This document shows, in pieces, positions 51,977 to 59,772 of a stretch of DNA of 64,000 nucleotides; the first letter of the stretch is position 1; each line of letters opens with the position of its first letter. The stretch comes from Solidesulfovibrio alcoholivorans DSM 5433 (GTDB taxonomy: Bacteria; Desulfobacterota; Desulfovibrionia; Desulfovibrionales; Desulfovibrionaceae). Location of the stretch: the NCBI RefSeq assembly GCF_000702665.1, contig NZ_JNJA01000001.1, positions 186,001 to 250,000 on the forward strand, in the 5' to 3' direction. The position numbers and the translations under genes are program-made. The notes beneath the pieces are model-generated. The model saw only the letters and a program-made list of their open reading frames with translations. It had not been told where the DNA came from and made no database searches.

Positions 51977-54273
51977 AGCCTGCCGTACATCATGGCGCCC
52001 GCGTCGATGCGCCGCACGTAGTCCCGCGTTTCGGTATACGGAATCAGTTCCGTAAAGAGTTCCTCGCCAAGGCCGCCGAAGCCCCGCATCCAGGAGGCCG
52101 CCCGCGTCTGGCCGGCGTTGTAGCCGGCGAGCGCCGCGGCCAGGCTTCCCGCGCCCGCCACCCGCTCCCGGAAAAACGCCGTCCCCAGGCGGATATTGAC
52201 CGCCGGATCGAAAAGGTCCTTGCGCTCGACCTTGATGCCGAGCTTTTTGCCCATGGCCTTGGCCGTATCCGGCATCAGCTGCATGAGCCCCACGGCCCCG
52301 GCCCCGGAGACAGCCCGGGGATCGAAAAAGCTCTCCTGGCGGATCAGCGAATACACGATGTCCGGGTCGATGCCCGAACCGGAAAGGGCGTTGACGACCA
52401 GCCCGGCGTGGGCGCGCGGGTACAGGGCCGCGCGCAAGGGGAGCAGGTCGGCGGCCGTGCCGCGCATGAGGCAGCCGCCGAAGGTGCGCCAGGCCGTGCG
52501 CATGACCGCGCCGCGCCGGCCCATGGCCTCGGCGGCCTCGATGTGGGCCATGGCGAGGTCGGCGCGCTCGGGCATGGACCGCGCGGCGAAATCGAGCTCG
52601 ATCTCGCCCAGGGCCGGCAGGCCGGAGTCGGCAAGGAGCCTCGCCTTGGCCAGGGCCGCGGCGGCTTCGGGCGAGGCCGGTTCGCCGCGCCCCGGGCAGC
52701 GCGGCCCCTGGCGCACGGCCGAGGCCACGACCCCGTCCCCGGCGGCGGCGCCCATGGCGGCGAGCGCCGCCTGCGCCCGCCCGGCGTAATAGGAATTGGG
52801 CCGGCGCGAAAGCGCGTCCAGATAGGCCTTGGCCGCCTCCTCGGGCCGGCCCAGGGCCGCCAGCGCCCGCCCCCGCCAGTAGCGCGCCCCGTCGGCCCAG
52901 TCGTCGTCCGGGTAACGCTCGGGAAACGCGGCCAGCTCGCGGACCGCGCCTTCCATGTCGCCGGTGACGTAGCGTAGAAGCGCCGCCAGGGACGCGCCCT
53001 GGGCGGCGAGGTCCGGCGACACGGCCAGGCCGTGCAACTGCCCGGCGGCCGCGAGGGCGTCGGCGAAACGGCCCCGCTCGACGAGCAGCAGGGCGAGATG
53101 GCGCGCGGCCACCTCGCGCAAGGGATCGTCGCGCACGGGCGCGGCCAGCACCTCGCGCAAAAGCGCCTCCATGCGCGTGAGGTCCTCCCCGTCGAAAGAA
53201 CGCCACAGGCAGCGCGCTTCATGGTAGCGCGCCCAGCCGGCCAGGGGCGCGGCCGGGTCCGCGGCGGCGGCGCGGGCGAAAGTCTCGGCCGCGGCCTTGA
53301 ACCGCCGCAGCCGGTAGAGCGCCTTGCCGCGCACGTACTGCGCCCGGGCGGCCTGGCCGGCGTCGAAGCCGTGCCTGCCGTCCAGCAGTTCCAGCGCCGC
53401 CTGCGGCGCGCCCTTCTCCACCATGGCCTCGGCCCGCAACAGCACGTTCGACGGCGCATCCGGATCGTAGCAAAGCACCTTTTCCCCCTTTCCAGGGGGG
53501 CCGGGGGGGATGATCCCCCCCGGCGGGTCCAGGGCGGCGCCCTGGCCGCCGGAGGCGCCTTCCCTGCAAATCTCCCGCGCCAGCGCGTTGCCGGCGCGGG
53601 CGGCCTTGGCGTCGGGCCAGGCCAGGGACAGGTGGCGCAGGAAATCGGTGGCATCGCGGCGCAGCCCCTGGGCGTTCGCGGCCACGGCCGCACGCAGCCA
53701 GACCTCCGGAGCAAGCGCAGGCTCGGCGTCGGTCAGCCAGGACCGGGCCCAGCCCAGGGCGCGGGCGTACTCCCCGGCCCGGGAGGCGGCCTGGATCGCC
53801 AGGTACTGGGCGTCGCGCCCGAGAAACGACGACTCCGGCGCGTCGGCCAGACCCGCCAGGGCGTTCGCGGCCCCGGCCGCGTCGCCGCAGCGGTAGCGGC
53901 CAAGGCCCAGGTAATAGGCGGCCACGTCGGCGAGCGCGCCGGCGCGTCCGGCCACGGCGGCGAGCCGGGCCGCGCCGGCGCGGCAGTCTCCGGCCAGAAC
54001 CTCGGTGACGCCGCGCGCGGTTTCATAGCCGGCGGGTGTCGCCTCCCCGCCCGGCTCCCCGCCGCCGCGGGCCAGGGACCGGGCCGTCCCCTCTCCGGAA
54101 GCGCCGAGGCGCGCCGAACGCGGCAAAGGGATATCCATCGGGTCCGCCGGCGGGTTCCAGGGCTGCGCCGTCGCGGCGTGCAAAGGCGGGGCGAGGCAAA
54201 GGAACAGCACGACAAGGCTTGTAAATACCAAACCAAGTCGATCGGAGATGCCGGGGATTTCAGGCTGCGTCAT
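51964..54273 (-). CDS. slt: Soluble lytic murein transglycosylase with an inserted palindromic element
   Basis: 769 residues. A signal peptide (about 13-34), a long alpha-superhelical U-domain with TPR-like repeats, and a C-terminal Slt catalytic domain with the catalytic Glu near 646 (SLIRQESFFDPRAVSGAGAVG) and AGYNAG. It cleaves peptidoglycan to 1,6-anhydromuramyl products in the periplasm. At about residues 240-262 the sequence is replaced by a Gly/Pro-rich segment (EGASGGQGAALDPPGG ...) encoded by the dispersed palindromic repeat. The frame is kept, so the enzyme is probably functional. Confidence 0.9.
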   Translation of the reverse strand: MTQPEIPGISDRLGLVFTSLVVLFLCLAPPLHAATAQPWNPPADPMDIPLPRSARLGASGEGTARSLARGGGEPGGEATPAGYETARGVTEVLAGDCRAGAARLAAVAGRAGALADVAAYYLGLGRYRCGDAAGAANALAGLADAPESSFLGRDAQYLAIQAASRAGEYARALGWARSWLTDAEPALAPEVWLRAAVAANAQGLRRDATDFLRHLSLAWPDAKAARAGNALAREICREGASGGQGAALDPPGGIIPPGPPGKGEKVLCYDPDAPSNVLLRAEAMVEKGAPQAALELLDGRHGFDAGQAARAQYVRGKALYRLRRFKAAAETFARAAAADPAAPLAGWARYHEARCLWRSFDGEDLTRMEALLREVLAAPVRDDPLREVAARHLALLLVERGRFADALAAAGQLHGLAVSPDLAAQGASLAALLRYVTGDMEGAVRELAAFPERYPDDDWADGARYWRGRALAALGRPEEAAKAYLDALSRRPNSYYAGRAQAALAAMGAAAGDGVVASAVRQGPRCPGRGEPASPEAAAALAKARLLADSGLPALGEIELDFAARSMPERADLAMAHIEAAEAMGRRGAVMRTAWRTFGGCLMRGTAADLLPLRAALYPRAHAGLVVNALSGSGIDPDIVYSLIRQESFFDPRAVSGAGAVGLMQLMPDTAKAMGKKLGIKVERKDLFDPAVNIRLGTAFFRERVAGAGSLAAALAGYNAGQTRAASWMRGFGGLGEELFTELIPYTETRDYVRRIDAGAMMYGRLYGR
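53493..53557 (-). repeat. Dispersed palindromic repeat, copy 6, inside slt and in frame
   Basis: On the minus strand: core GCCTCCGGCGGCC, hairpin AGGGCGCCGCCCT, TGGACC and a second hairpin GGGGGGGATCATCCCCCC. It is sense with slt and read as ASGGQ. It is the longest copy, combining the first hairpin of copies 2-5 and the second hairpin of copy 1. Confidence 0.85.
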
Positions 54274-54315
54274 GGTGGAATACCCTACCGTTTTACGTCG
54301 TATATGGCGATATTA

Positions 54316-54347
54316 CTTAATGTCTTAAGACGACAGGCCCCTTGACT
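54316..54347. promoter_or_regulatory. Palindromes and possible promoter before tmcD
   Basis: CTTAATGTCTTAAG and the overlapping GTCTTAAGAC are palindromes; TTGACT follows at 54342. The region between the divergent slt and tmcD genes is AT-rich, and these are the best candidates for the tmc operon control region. Confidence 0.45.
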
Positions 54348-54465
54348 AAACGTGAAATTCGTGACTAACAAGTGCGAGTTTTTTTGGGGTCTGTTTGTCC
54401 GTTTGCTCGGGGCCGTGCGCGGGACTGCGCGGCTCCTGCGTCTTTCACCTGTCAAGGAGGTCGGT

Positions 54466-55734
54466 ATGTCCTTCGCGCAGTCCTGGGACTTCACGCCGGG
54501 CGCACGCATCGTCGTCGACGATTTGCGCAAGTGCTCGCGTGAGTACGAGTGGCTGGAGGAACCTTACGTCTCGCCCGACGGCGAGACCGTGGCCATGGTC
54601 GCCGCTTTGCCGGACGCCGAATTTTCCATGGCAGTCAACGGTGAGGTCTGGGAAGAAACCTTCGACAAGATCTGGTATCCCCGCTATTCCCCCGACGGCA
54701 GGCTGACCGCCCTGGTCCAGTCGGCCGGGGAATGGACCATGGCCGTGGACGGTCAGGCCTGGGAAACCCAGTTCGGCTATATCTGGAACACGCTTTTCTC
54801 CGAAGCGGGCGACGTCATCGCCGCGCCGGTCCAGATCGACGGCGAATACGGCCTGGCCGTGGACGGCCAGCCCTGGGAGACGCTCTACGAGAACGCCAAC
54901 ATGGTGACGCTGTCCCGGGACGGCAAGGCCACGGCCGCCGTGGTCCAGGTCAAATCCCTGGGGCAGGCCGACATCGAGACGTTCCAGAAAGGCATCTTCA
55001 GCGTGGCGGTAAACGGCGAAGCCTGGGATTCCATCTTCGTCAACTGTTGGAACCCCGCCCTCGACGCCACGGGCGCGCATGCCGCCTGTACCGTGCGCCG
55101 CACGCTCTACGACTACACCATCGCCGTGGACGGCCAGGCCTGGGAAGGTGCCTACGCCTGCGCCTGGGGGCCGATCTTCAACCCGGCCACGGGGCAGGTC
55201 GCCGCGCCCGTGCGCAAGGCCGGGGCCTGGGGCATGGCCATCGACGACAAGATGGTCTGGGGACCGGGATTCGCCCAGCTGTGGCATCCCGCCTACGCCC
55301 CGGACGGCTCCAAGCTCGCGGCCATCGCGGCCGTGAAATTCGGCGAATTCACCGTGGTCGTGGACGGCACGCCCTGGGGCGCGACCTTCCCCGTGGTCAC
55401 GGACCTCACGATCAGCCCCGCGGGCGGACGCGTGGCCGCGCTCGGCAACGACAACAACACCAACTTCGCGGTCCTTTGCGACGGCAAGGTCTGGCCCGGC
55501 CGCTACGACATGGCCTGGCCCCCGGTGTGGAGCCCCGACGGCGCGCATCTGGCCGTGACCGTGGAACGCGGCGGCAAATTCACCGTGGTCTGCGACGGCA
55601 AGGCCTACGCCCAGAGCTTCGACAAGTGCTTCCAGCCCGCGTTCTCCCCGGACGGGACCAAGGTCCTCATCCGGGCCATCGCCGACGGCAAGCTCCACCG
55701 CATCGTGGCTCCGGTCGAAGCCTTCACGGGATAG
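54466..55734 (+). CDS. tmcD: TmcD, beta-propeller-like subunit of the Tmc complex
   Basis: 422 residues from ATG 54466, preceded by AAGGAGG. About nine repeats share the pattern [AV]-[VN]-[DN]-G-x-x-W-[ED]-x-x-[FY] ... [SD]PDG (for example AVDGQAWETQFGYIWNTLFSEAG-like units), consistent with a WD40/PD40-like beta propeller. No signal peptide; thus cytoplasmic or peripheral. In Desulfovibrio, TmcD is a conserved but poorly defined member of the Tmc transmembrane redox complex. Here it is the first gene of the operon, opposite to the usual tmcABCD order. Confidence 0.88.
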   Translation: MSFAQSWDFTPGARIVVDDLRKCSREYEWLEEPYVSPDGETVAMVAALPDAEFSMAVNGEVWEETFDKIWYPRYSPDGRLTALVQSAGEWTMAVDGQAWETQFGYIWNTLFSEAGDVIAAPVQIDGEYGLAVDGQPWETLYENANMVTLSRDGKATAAVVQVKSLGQADIETFQKGIFSVAVNGEAWDSIFVNCWNPALDATGAHAACTVRRTLYDYTIAVDGQAWEGAYACAWGPIFNPATGQVAAPVRKAGAWGMAIDDKMVWGPGFAQLWHPAYAPDGSKLAAIAAVKFGEFTVVVDGTPWGATFPVVTDLTISPAGGRVAALGNDNNTNFAVLCDGKVWPGRYDMAWPPVWSPDGAHLAVTVERGGKFTVVCDGKAYAQSFDKCFQPAFSPDGTKVLIRAIADGKLHRIVAPVEAFTG

Positions 55735-55747
55735 GAGGGAGACAGTC

Positions 55748-56407
55748 ATGCACGCCCTGTACGATCTCGCCGTAGGCCCCCTGGCCTGGCTCGCCTTCGG
55801 CGTTTTTATCATCGGTTCCATCTACCGCCTGCTGGCCATGCGCGCCCTTGCCCTCAAGAAGGACGGCGCGTTCATGACCTACATCAGCTGGCCCCACGCC
55901 ATCAAATCCCTTGTCCACTGGTTCACCCCCTTCGGGGCCCTGGGCTGGAAGGAAAACCCCGGCGTCACCATCGCCACGTTCGTCTTCCACATCTGCCTGT
56001 TCCTGGTCCCGATCTTCCTCATGGGGCACATCGTGCTCTTCGACACCTTCCGGGGCTGGTCCTGGCCGGCGCTGCCCGACGGCGTCGCCGACGGCCTGGC
56101 CATCGTGGTGGTGCTCATCTGCGCCTACTTCCTGTGGCGCCGCCTGAGCGTGCCCGAAGTGCGCTTCCTCACCACCCCCCAGGACGTGTTCGTGGTGTCG
56201 CTTGTGGGGCTGACCTTCCTGACCGGGGTTTTGGCCTATCATCGCATCGGCGACAACCTCGTTCTCACCACGCTGCACATCCTGTGCGGCGAGGCCATGC
56301 TGGTCGCCATCCCGTTTACGAGGCTCTCCCACATGCTGTTCGCGGTCTTTTCGCGCGGCTACATCGCCTCGGAATTCGGGTCCGTAAGATTCGCCAAGGA
56401 CTGGTAG
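55748..56407 (+). CDS. tmcC: TmcC, membrane cytochrome b subunit of the Tmc complex
   Basis: 219 residues with five or six membrane helices and several histidines positioned as heme b ligands (FHICLF, MGHIVL, AYHRIG, LHILCG, LSHMLF), like DsrM/NarI. It connects the periplasmic cytochrome with the cytoplasmic-side iron-sulfur subunit and the quinone pool. It follows tmcD by 13 bp and precedes tmcB by 15 bp. Confidence 0.92.
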   Translation: MHALYDLAVGPLAWLAFGVFIIGSIYRLLAMRALALKKDGAFMTYISWPHAIKSLVHWFTPFGALGWKENPGVTIATFVFHICLFLVPIFLMGHIVLFDTFRGWSWPALPDGVADGLAIVVVLICAYFLWRRLSVPEVRFLTTPQDVFVVSLVGLTFLTGVLAYHRIGDNLVLTTLHILCGEAMLVAIPFTRLSHMLFAVFSRGYIASEFGSVRFAKDW

Positions 56408-56422
56408 CCACCGGAGGATTGC

Positions 56423-57742
56423 ATGAGCACCATTGCCGACCGTCTTATCGAAGACGCGGGGTTGCGGGCCGGCGTTTCCCGCCTGACCCCGGAAAAAATA
56501 GAAAAAGTCTTCAAGGAGCTGATCGCCGGCGAATGCGGCGCGCGCCTTAAAACCTATCTGGAGACCTGCGTGCACTGCGGCATGTGCGCCAAGGCCTGCC
56601 ACTACTACATGTCGCACAAGGACCCGAGCTACATGCCCGCGGCCAAGGTCACCCAGACCATGGCCAAGCTCATGGCGGCCGGGGGCAAGGTCGACCCGAA
56701 GCTCATCTACGAATGCGCCCAGGTCTCCTACACCGAATGCAACCTCTGCCGGCGCTGCATCCACTACTGTCCGCTGGGCATCGACACCGGCTACATCATG
56801 AGCGTGGTGCGCCGGCTGTGCCACAAGCTCGGCTGCACGCCGCAGTACATCCAGGACACCGCCCACAGCCACTCCGCGACCATGAACCAGATGTGGGTCA
56901 AGGACGACGAGTGGCCCGACACCCTGCAATGGCAGGAGGAAGAGGCCCGCGACGAATTCCCCGGGCTGCGCATTCCCCTCGACCGCGAGGGCGCGGACTT
57001 CATGTACTCGGTCATCGCGCCGGAACCCAAGTTCCGCACCCAGCTCATCTACCAGGCCGCGGCCATTTTCAACGCCGCCGGCCTCAACTGGACCATGCCG
57101 TCCATGCCCGGTTGGGACAACTCCAACATGGCCATGTTCTCCGGCGACTCCGAGATCATGGGCCGGGTCGAGCGCGCCCACTACGAGATGGCCCAGAAGC
57201 TCCGCGTCAAACGCATCGTCATGGGCGAGTGCGGGCACGCCTTTCGCGCCGTCTACGACGTGGGCAACCGCTGGCTCGGCTGGAAATGGACTCCCGTCCC
57301 CATGGTCCATTCGATCGAGTTCTTCTGGGAGCTCATCCAGCAGGGCCGCATCAAGATTACCCACAAGTACGCGGAGCCGGTCACCATCCACGACCCCTGC
57401 AACGTCATCCGGGGCCGCGGCCTCATGGACAAGCTGCGCGAGGTGACCCACTTCCTGTGCGAGGAAGTCGTGGAGATGCACCCCAACCGGGAGCACAACT
57501 ACTGCTGCTGCGCAGGCGGCGGCGTCATAAACTGCGGGCCTCCCTTCAAGAACGTCCGCGTCGCCGGCAACTCCATCAAGGCCGAACAGCTCAAGGCCAC
57601 GGGCGTGCATACGCTCGTCGCGCCCTGCCACAACTGTCACGGCGGCCTGGAAGACATCATCAGCAAGTACGAACTCGGCATGCACACCAAGTTCCTGGGC
57701 GACCTCATCTACGAACTGATGGAGAAGCCCGAGGCCGAGTAA
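56423..57742 (+). CDS. tmcB: TmcB, iron-sulfur subunit (DsrK/HdrD-like)
   Basis: 439 residues. Two ferredoxin-type clusters near the N-terminus (C49-x2-C52-x2-C55-x3-C59 and C106-x2-C109-x2-C112-x3-C116), then two CCG domains (HDPCNVIRG, NYCCCAGGGVINCG, and VAPCHNCHGG) that bind a special [4Fe-4S] cluster as in heterodisulfide reductase HdrD and DsrK. This is the presumed catalytic subunit, facing the cytoplasm, that uses electrons from cytochrome c3, possibly to reduce a disulfide substrate. It lies in the tmc operon. Confidence 0.94.
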   Translation: MSTIADRLIEDAGLRAGVSRLTPEKIEKVFKELIAGECGARLKTYLETCVHCGMCAKACHYYMSHKDPSYMPAAKVTQTMAKLMAAGGKVDPKLIYECAQVSYTECNLCRRCIHYCPLGIDTGYIMSVVRRLCHKLGCTPQYIQDTAHSHSATMNQMWVKDDEWPDTLQWQEEEARDEFPGLRIPLDREGADFMYSVIAPEPKFRTQLIYQAAAIFNAAGLNWTMPSMPGWDNSNMAMFSGDSEIMGRVERAHYEMAQKLRVKRIVMGECGHAFRAVYDVGNRWLGWKWTPVPMVHSIEFFWELIQQGRIKITHKYAEPVTIHDPCNVIRGRGLMDKLREVTHFLCEEVVEMHPNREHNYCCCAGGGVINCGPPFKNVRVAGNSIKAEQLKATGVHTLVAPCHNCHGGLEDIISKYELGMHTKFLGDLIYELMEKPEAE

Positions 57743-57764
57743 GCCCGGCGCAGGAGAACCCGCT

Positions 57765-58157
57765 ATGAAACAACGCACGATACCGTTTGCGCTTGCGGCT
57801 CTCGTCGTCGCCTGCTTCCTGGCGATGCCCGCCCTGGGCCAGCAGGACATGAAGACGATTCCCGACGAGGGCTTCAAGACCAAAACCCGGCTCCCGGCGG
57901 TCTTCAACCACGACGAGCATAACGAGAAAGCCGGCATCGCCGAATGCACGGCCTGCCACCACGGCGAAAAGGACGGCAAGCGCGATCCCGAGGCCGACAC
58001 CTCCGGCATCCCCTGCTCCGACTGCCACAGCGCCGTGGCCAAGCCCGGCCGCACCTCGCTCATGCGCGCCTTCCACAAGCAGTGCATGGGCTGCCACATG
58101 GACCAGAAAAAGGGCCCCGTGACCTGCGGCGACTGCCACAAGCCGCTGCCGAAATAA
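57765..58157 (+). CDS. tmcA: TmcA, type II tetraheme cytochrome c3
   Basis: 130 residues with a signal peptide (about 1-25). Four CxxCH sites (C61-H65, C84-H88, C107-H111, C121-H125) plus additional histidines for bis-His ligation give a tetraheme cytochrome. It is small and basic like TpIIc3 and lies at the end of the tmcDCBA operon. It receives electrons from periplasmic hydrogenases/TpIc3 and delivers them to the membrane complex. A strong terminator follows it. Confidence 0.95.
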   Translation: MKQRTIPFALAALVVACFLAMPALGQQDMKTIPDEGFKTKTRLPAVFNHDEHNEKAGIAECTACHHGEKDGKRDPEADTSGIPCSDCHSAVAKPGRTSLMRAFHKQCMGCHMDQKKGPVTCGDCHKPLPK

Positions 58158-58185
58158 CCCACGGGATCTGCATCAATGCCTTGCG

Positions 58186-58220
58186 GGGCGCGGCCGGGAA
58201 ATCGGCCGCGCCCTTTTTTT
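58186..58220 (+). terminator. Rho-independent terminator of the tmc operon
   Basis: GGGCGCGGCCG / CGGCCGCGCCC, an 11-bp perfect stem with a 6-nt loop, followed by TTTTTTT. Confidence 0.93.
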
Positions 58221-58263
58221 CGGGAACGGGTCTTGCTAGGAAAGGCCAAACAAGGAGCCTGCC

Positions 58264-59190
58264 ATGCGCCGCCTGTTCCCGGTCCTGGCCCTGTGCCTCG
58301 CGCTTTTTCCGCGTCCCGCCGCCGCCCAGCAGCCGCCCGTTCCGGGATTCGCCGCCGCGCCACGGCCCGCCTACGCCGCCGAGGCCATCCCGGATCCGGC
58401 CGCTTCCCCGCCCACGCCGCCGCACCAAGACCCGGCCCGGCCCGACGGCGGGGACGCCGTCCGGCGTCAGGTTTCCGACGAACGCGTCTTCTCCAAGACC
58501 GTTACCTGCTTCTACGGCCCCCACCTGGACCAGGGGCAGGCCCGCCGCCTGTGCTCCCAGCAAGCCCGGGGCCGCCTCCTCGACGACGCCGCCGCGGCCT
58601 TGGCCCACGATGCGGCCCTGGCCAACACAAGCCTCTCGACGCAGGACCTGCGCGCCTTCGTCGACAGCCTGCTTACCGTGGCCGTGGCCGACGAGGAAAT
58701 CCGGAAGGTTCCGGACGGCTTGGCCGTGCGCCTGACGCTTCACGCCAAAACGCCACAATCGGGGCTGATCGAGCGCCTGGCCGCCTTCGCCGCCAACCCG
58801 CAGGTACGCGCCGCCGCCCTGGCCGAGACCGCCACGCGCGACCGTCAGGCCGCCGAGGCCCGCATGGCCGCCATCCCCTTCGGCGCGGACAGGGAATTCC
58901 GGGCCAAGGAGATGCAAAACGAAATGCGCGAGGACGCCGCCTTCGCCGCCCGGCGCGTCGTGCCCGGCATGTCCATGGCCAACGTCAAGGAGCTCCTGGG
59001 CAACCCACCGGCCCTCAAGCAGGCGATCATCGGCCCGGAGACCTATGTCTGCGCCGGCTACGGCAAGGTCTGGGTCGTTTTCCGCGACGGCGTGGTCTCC
59101 TGCCTGCGCACGCGCCTGGACTACGTGCAGCGCTATGGCACGGACTGCCACTGCGCGGGCAACTACGCGACAATCCTTAAAAACGACTAG
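58264..59190 (+). CDS. Secreted protein, unknown function
   Basis: 308 residues with a signal peptide ending at AAA-QQ (about 21), a Pro/Ala-rich stretch, and a helical middle. Near the C-terminus GMSMANVKELLGNPPALKQ resembles the SmpA/BamE-type GM(S/T)xxxVxxxLG motif, followed by beta-like segments with cysteines (DCHCAGNY). That resemblance is weak. It starts 44 bp after the tmc terminator, so it is a separate transcript. Confidence 0.75.
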   Translation: MRRLFPVLALCLALFPRPAAAQQPPVPGFAAAPRPAYAAEAIPDPAASPPTPPHQDPARPDGGDAVRRQVSDERVFSKTVTCFYGPHLDQGQARRLCSQQARGRLLDDAAAALAHDAALANTSLSTQDLRAFVDSLLTVAVADEEIRKVPDGLAVRLTLHAKTPQSGLIERLAAFAANPQVRAAALAETATRDRQAAEARMAAIPFGADREFRAKEMQNEMREDAAFAARRVVPGMSMANVKELLGNPPALKQAIIGPETYVCAGYGKVWVVFRDGVVSCLRTRLDYVQRYGTDCHCAGNYATILKND

Positions 59191-59290
59191 CGGATAACCA
59201 TTCTTGACAGGAATGCCGACCGGCCGGTACGACAACCCTGTTCCCCGTCACGCAGGCGGAGTGTCCCACCCTCAAGCTGCCGGAGGCACC

Positions 59291-59698
59291 ATGCGGGCGC
59301 TTATTGTCGATGACGATTTCTACAGCCGCAGCTTTCTCGAGTACATCCTGCACCCGTATGCCGCCTGCGACGCGGCGGTCAACGGCGAGGACGCCATCAT
59401 GGCCTTCAAAAAGGCCCTGGAAGGCGGCAGCCCCTACGGGCTGGTCTTCATGGACCTGCTCATGCCCGTGATCGACGGCCCCAGGGCGCTCAACGAGATC
59501 CGCGAAATCGAGAAGGATTTCGGCGTGGCCGACGACGCCTGCTGCAAGATCATCATCACCTCGGTCCTCGAAGACGGCGAAGACACCCACAACGCCATGT
59601 ACCTCGGCGGAGCCACCTCGTTTCTGCAAAAGCCCGTGGACGAAAAATCCATCCTGGCGGAACTGGAGCGCCTGGGCGTCATCGCCGCAGACGCCTGA
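59291..59698 (+). CDS. Single-domain response regulator
   Basis: 135 residues consisting only of a receiver: acidic D7/D8, phospho-accepting D55 in VFMDLLMPVIDG, and K in FLQKPVDE. It resembles CheY-type or phosphorelay receivers. CCGGAGGCACC precedes the ATG. No kinase is next to it; the hybrid kinase at 19-22 kb or the CheA could be partners. An Asp-rich start (IVDDDF) is intact, so it is probably functional. Confidence 0.9.
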   Translation: MRALIVDDDFYSRSFLEYILHPYAACDAAVNGEDAIMAFKKALEGGSPYGLVFMDLLMPVIDGPRALNEIREIEKDFGVADDACCKIIITSVLEDGEDTHNAMYLGGATSFLQKPVDEKSILAELERLGVIAADA

Positions 59699-59772
59699 CG
59701 CCGCCAGGTTCCGTTTTGCATTTGTAACGCTTCGCGCCTTCCCTGCCCGCCGCGGTTTCCGTATAGGGAACC

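Noticed and set aside
53460..53560. A real gene break or frameshift in slt at the Gly/Pro-rich segment.
   Set aside because: The frame stays open through the palindromic repeat and the catalytic domain continues in the same frame, so it is an in-frame insertion rather than a disruption.
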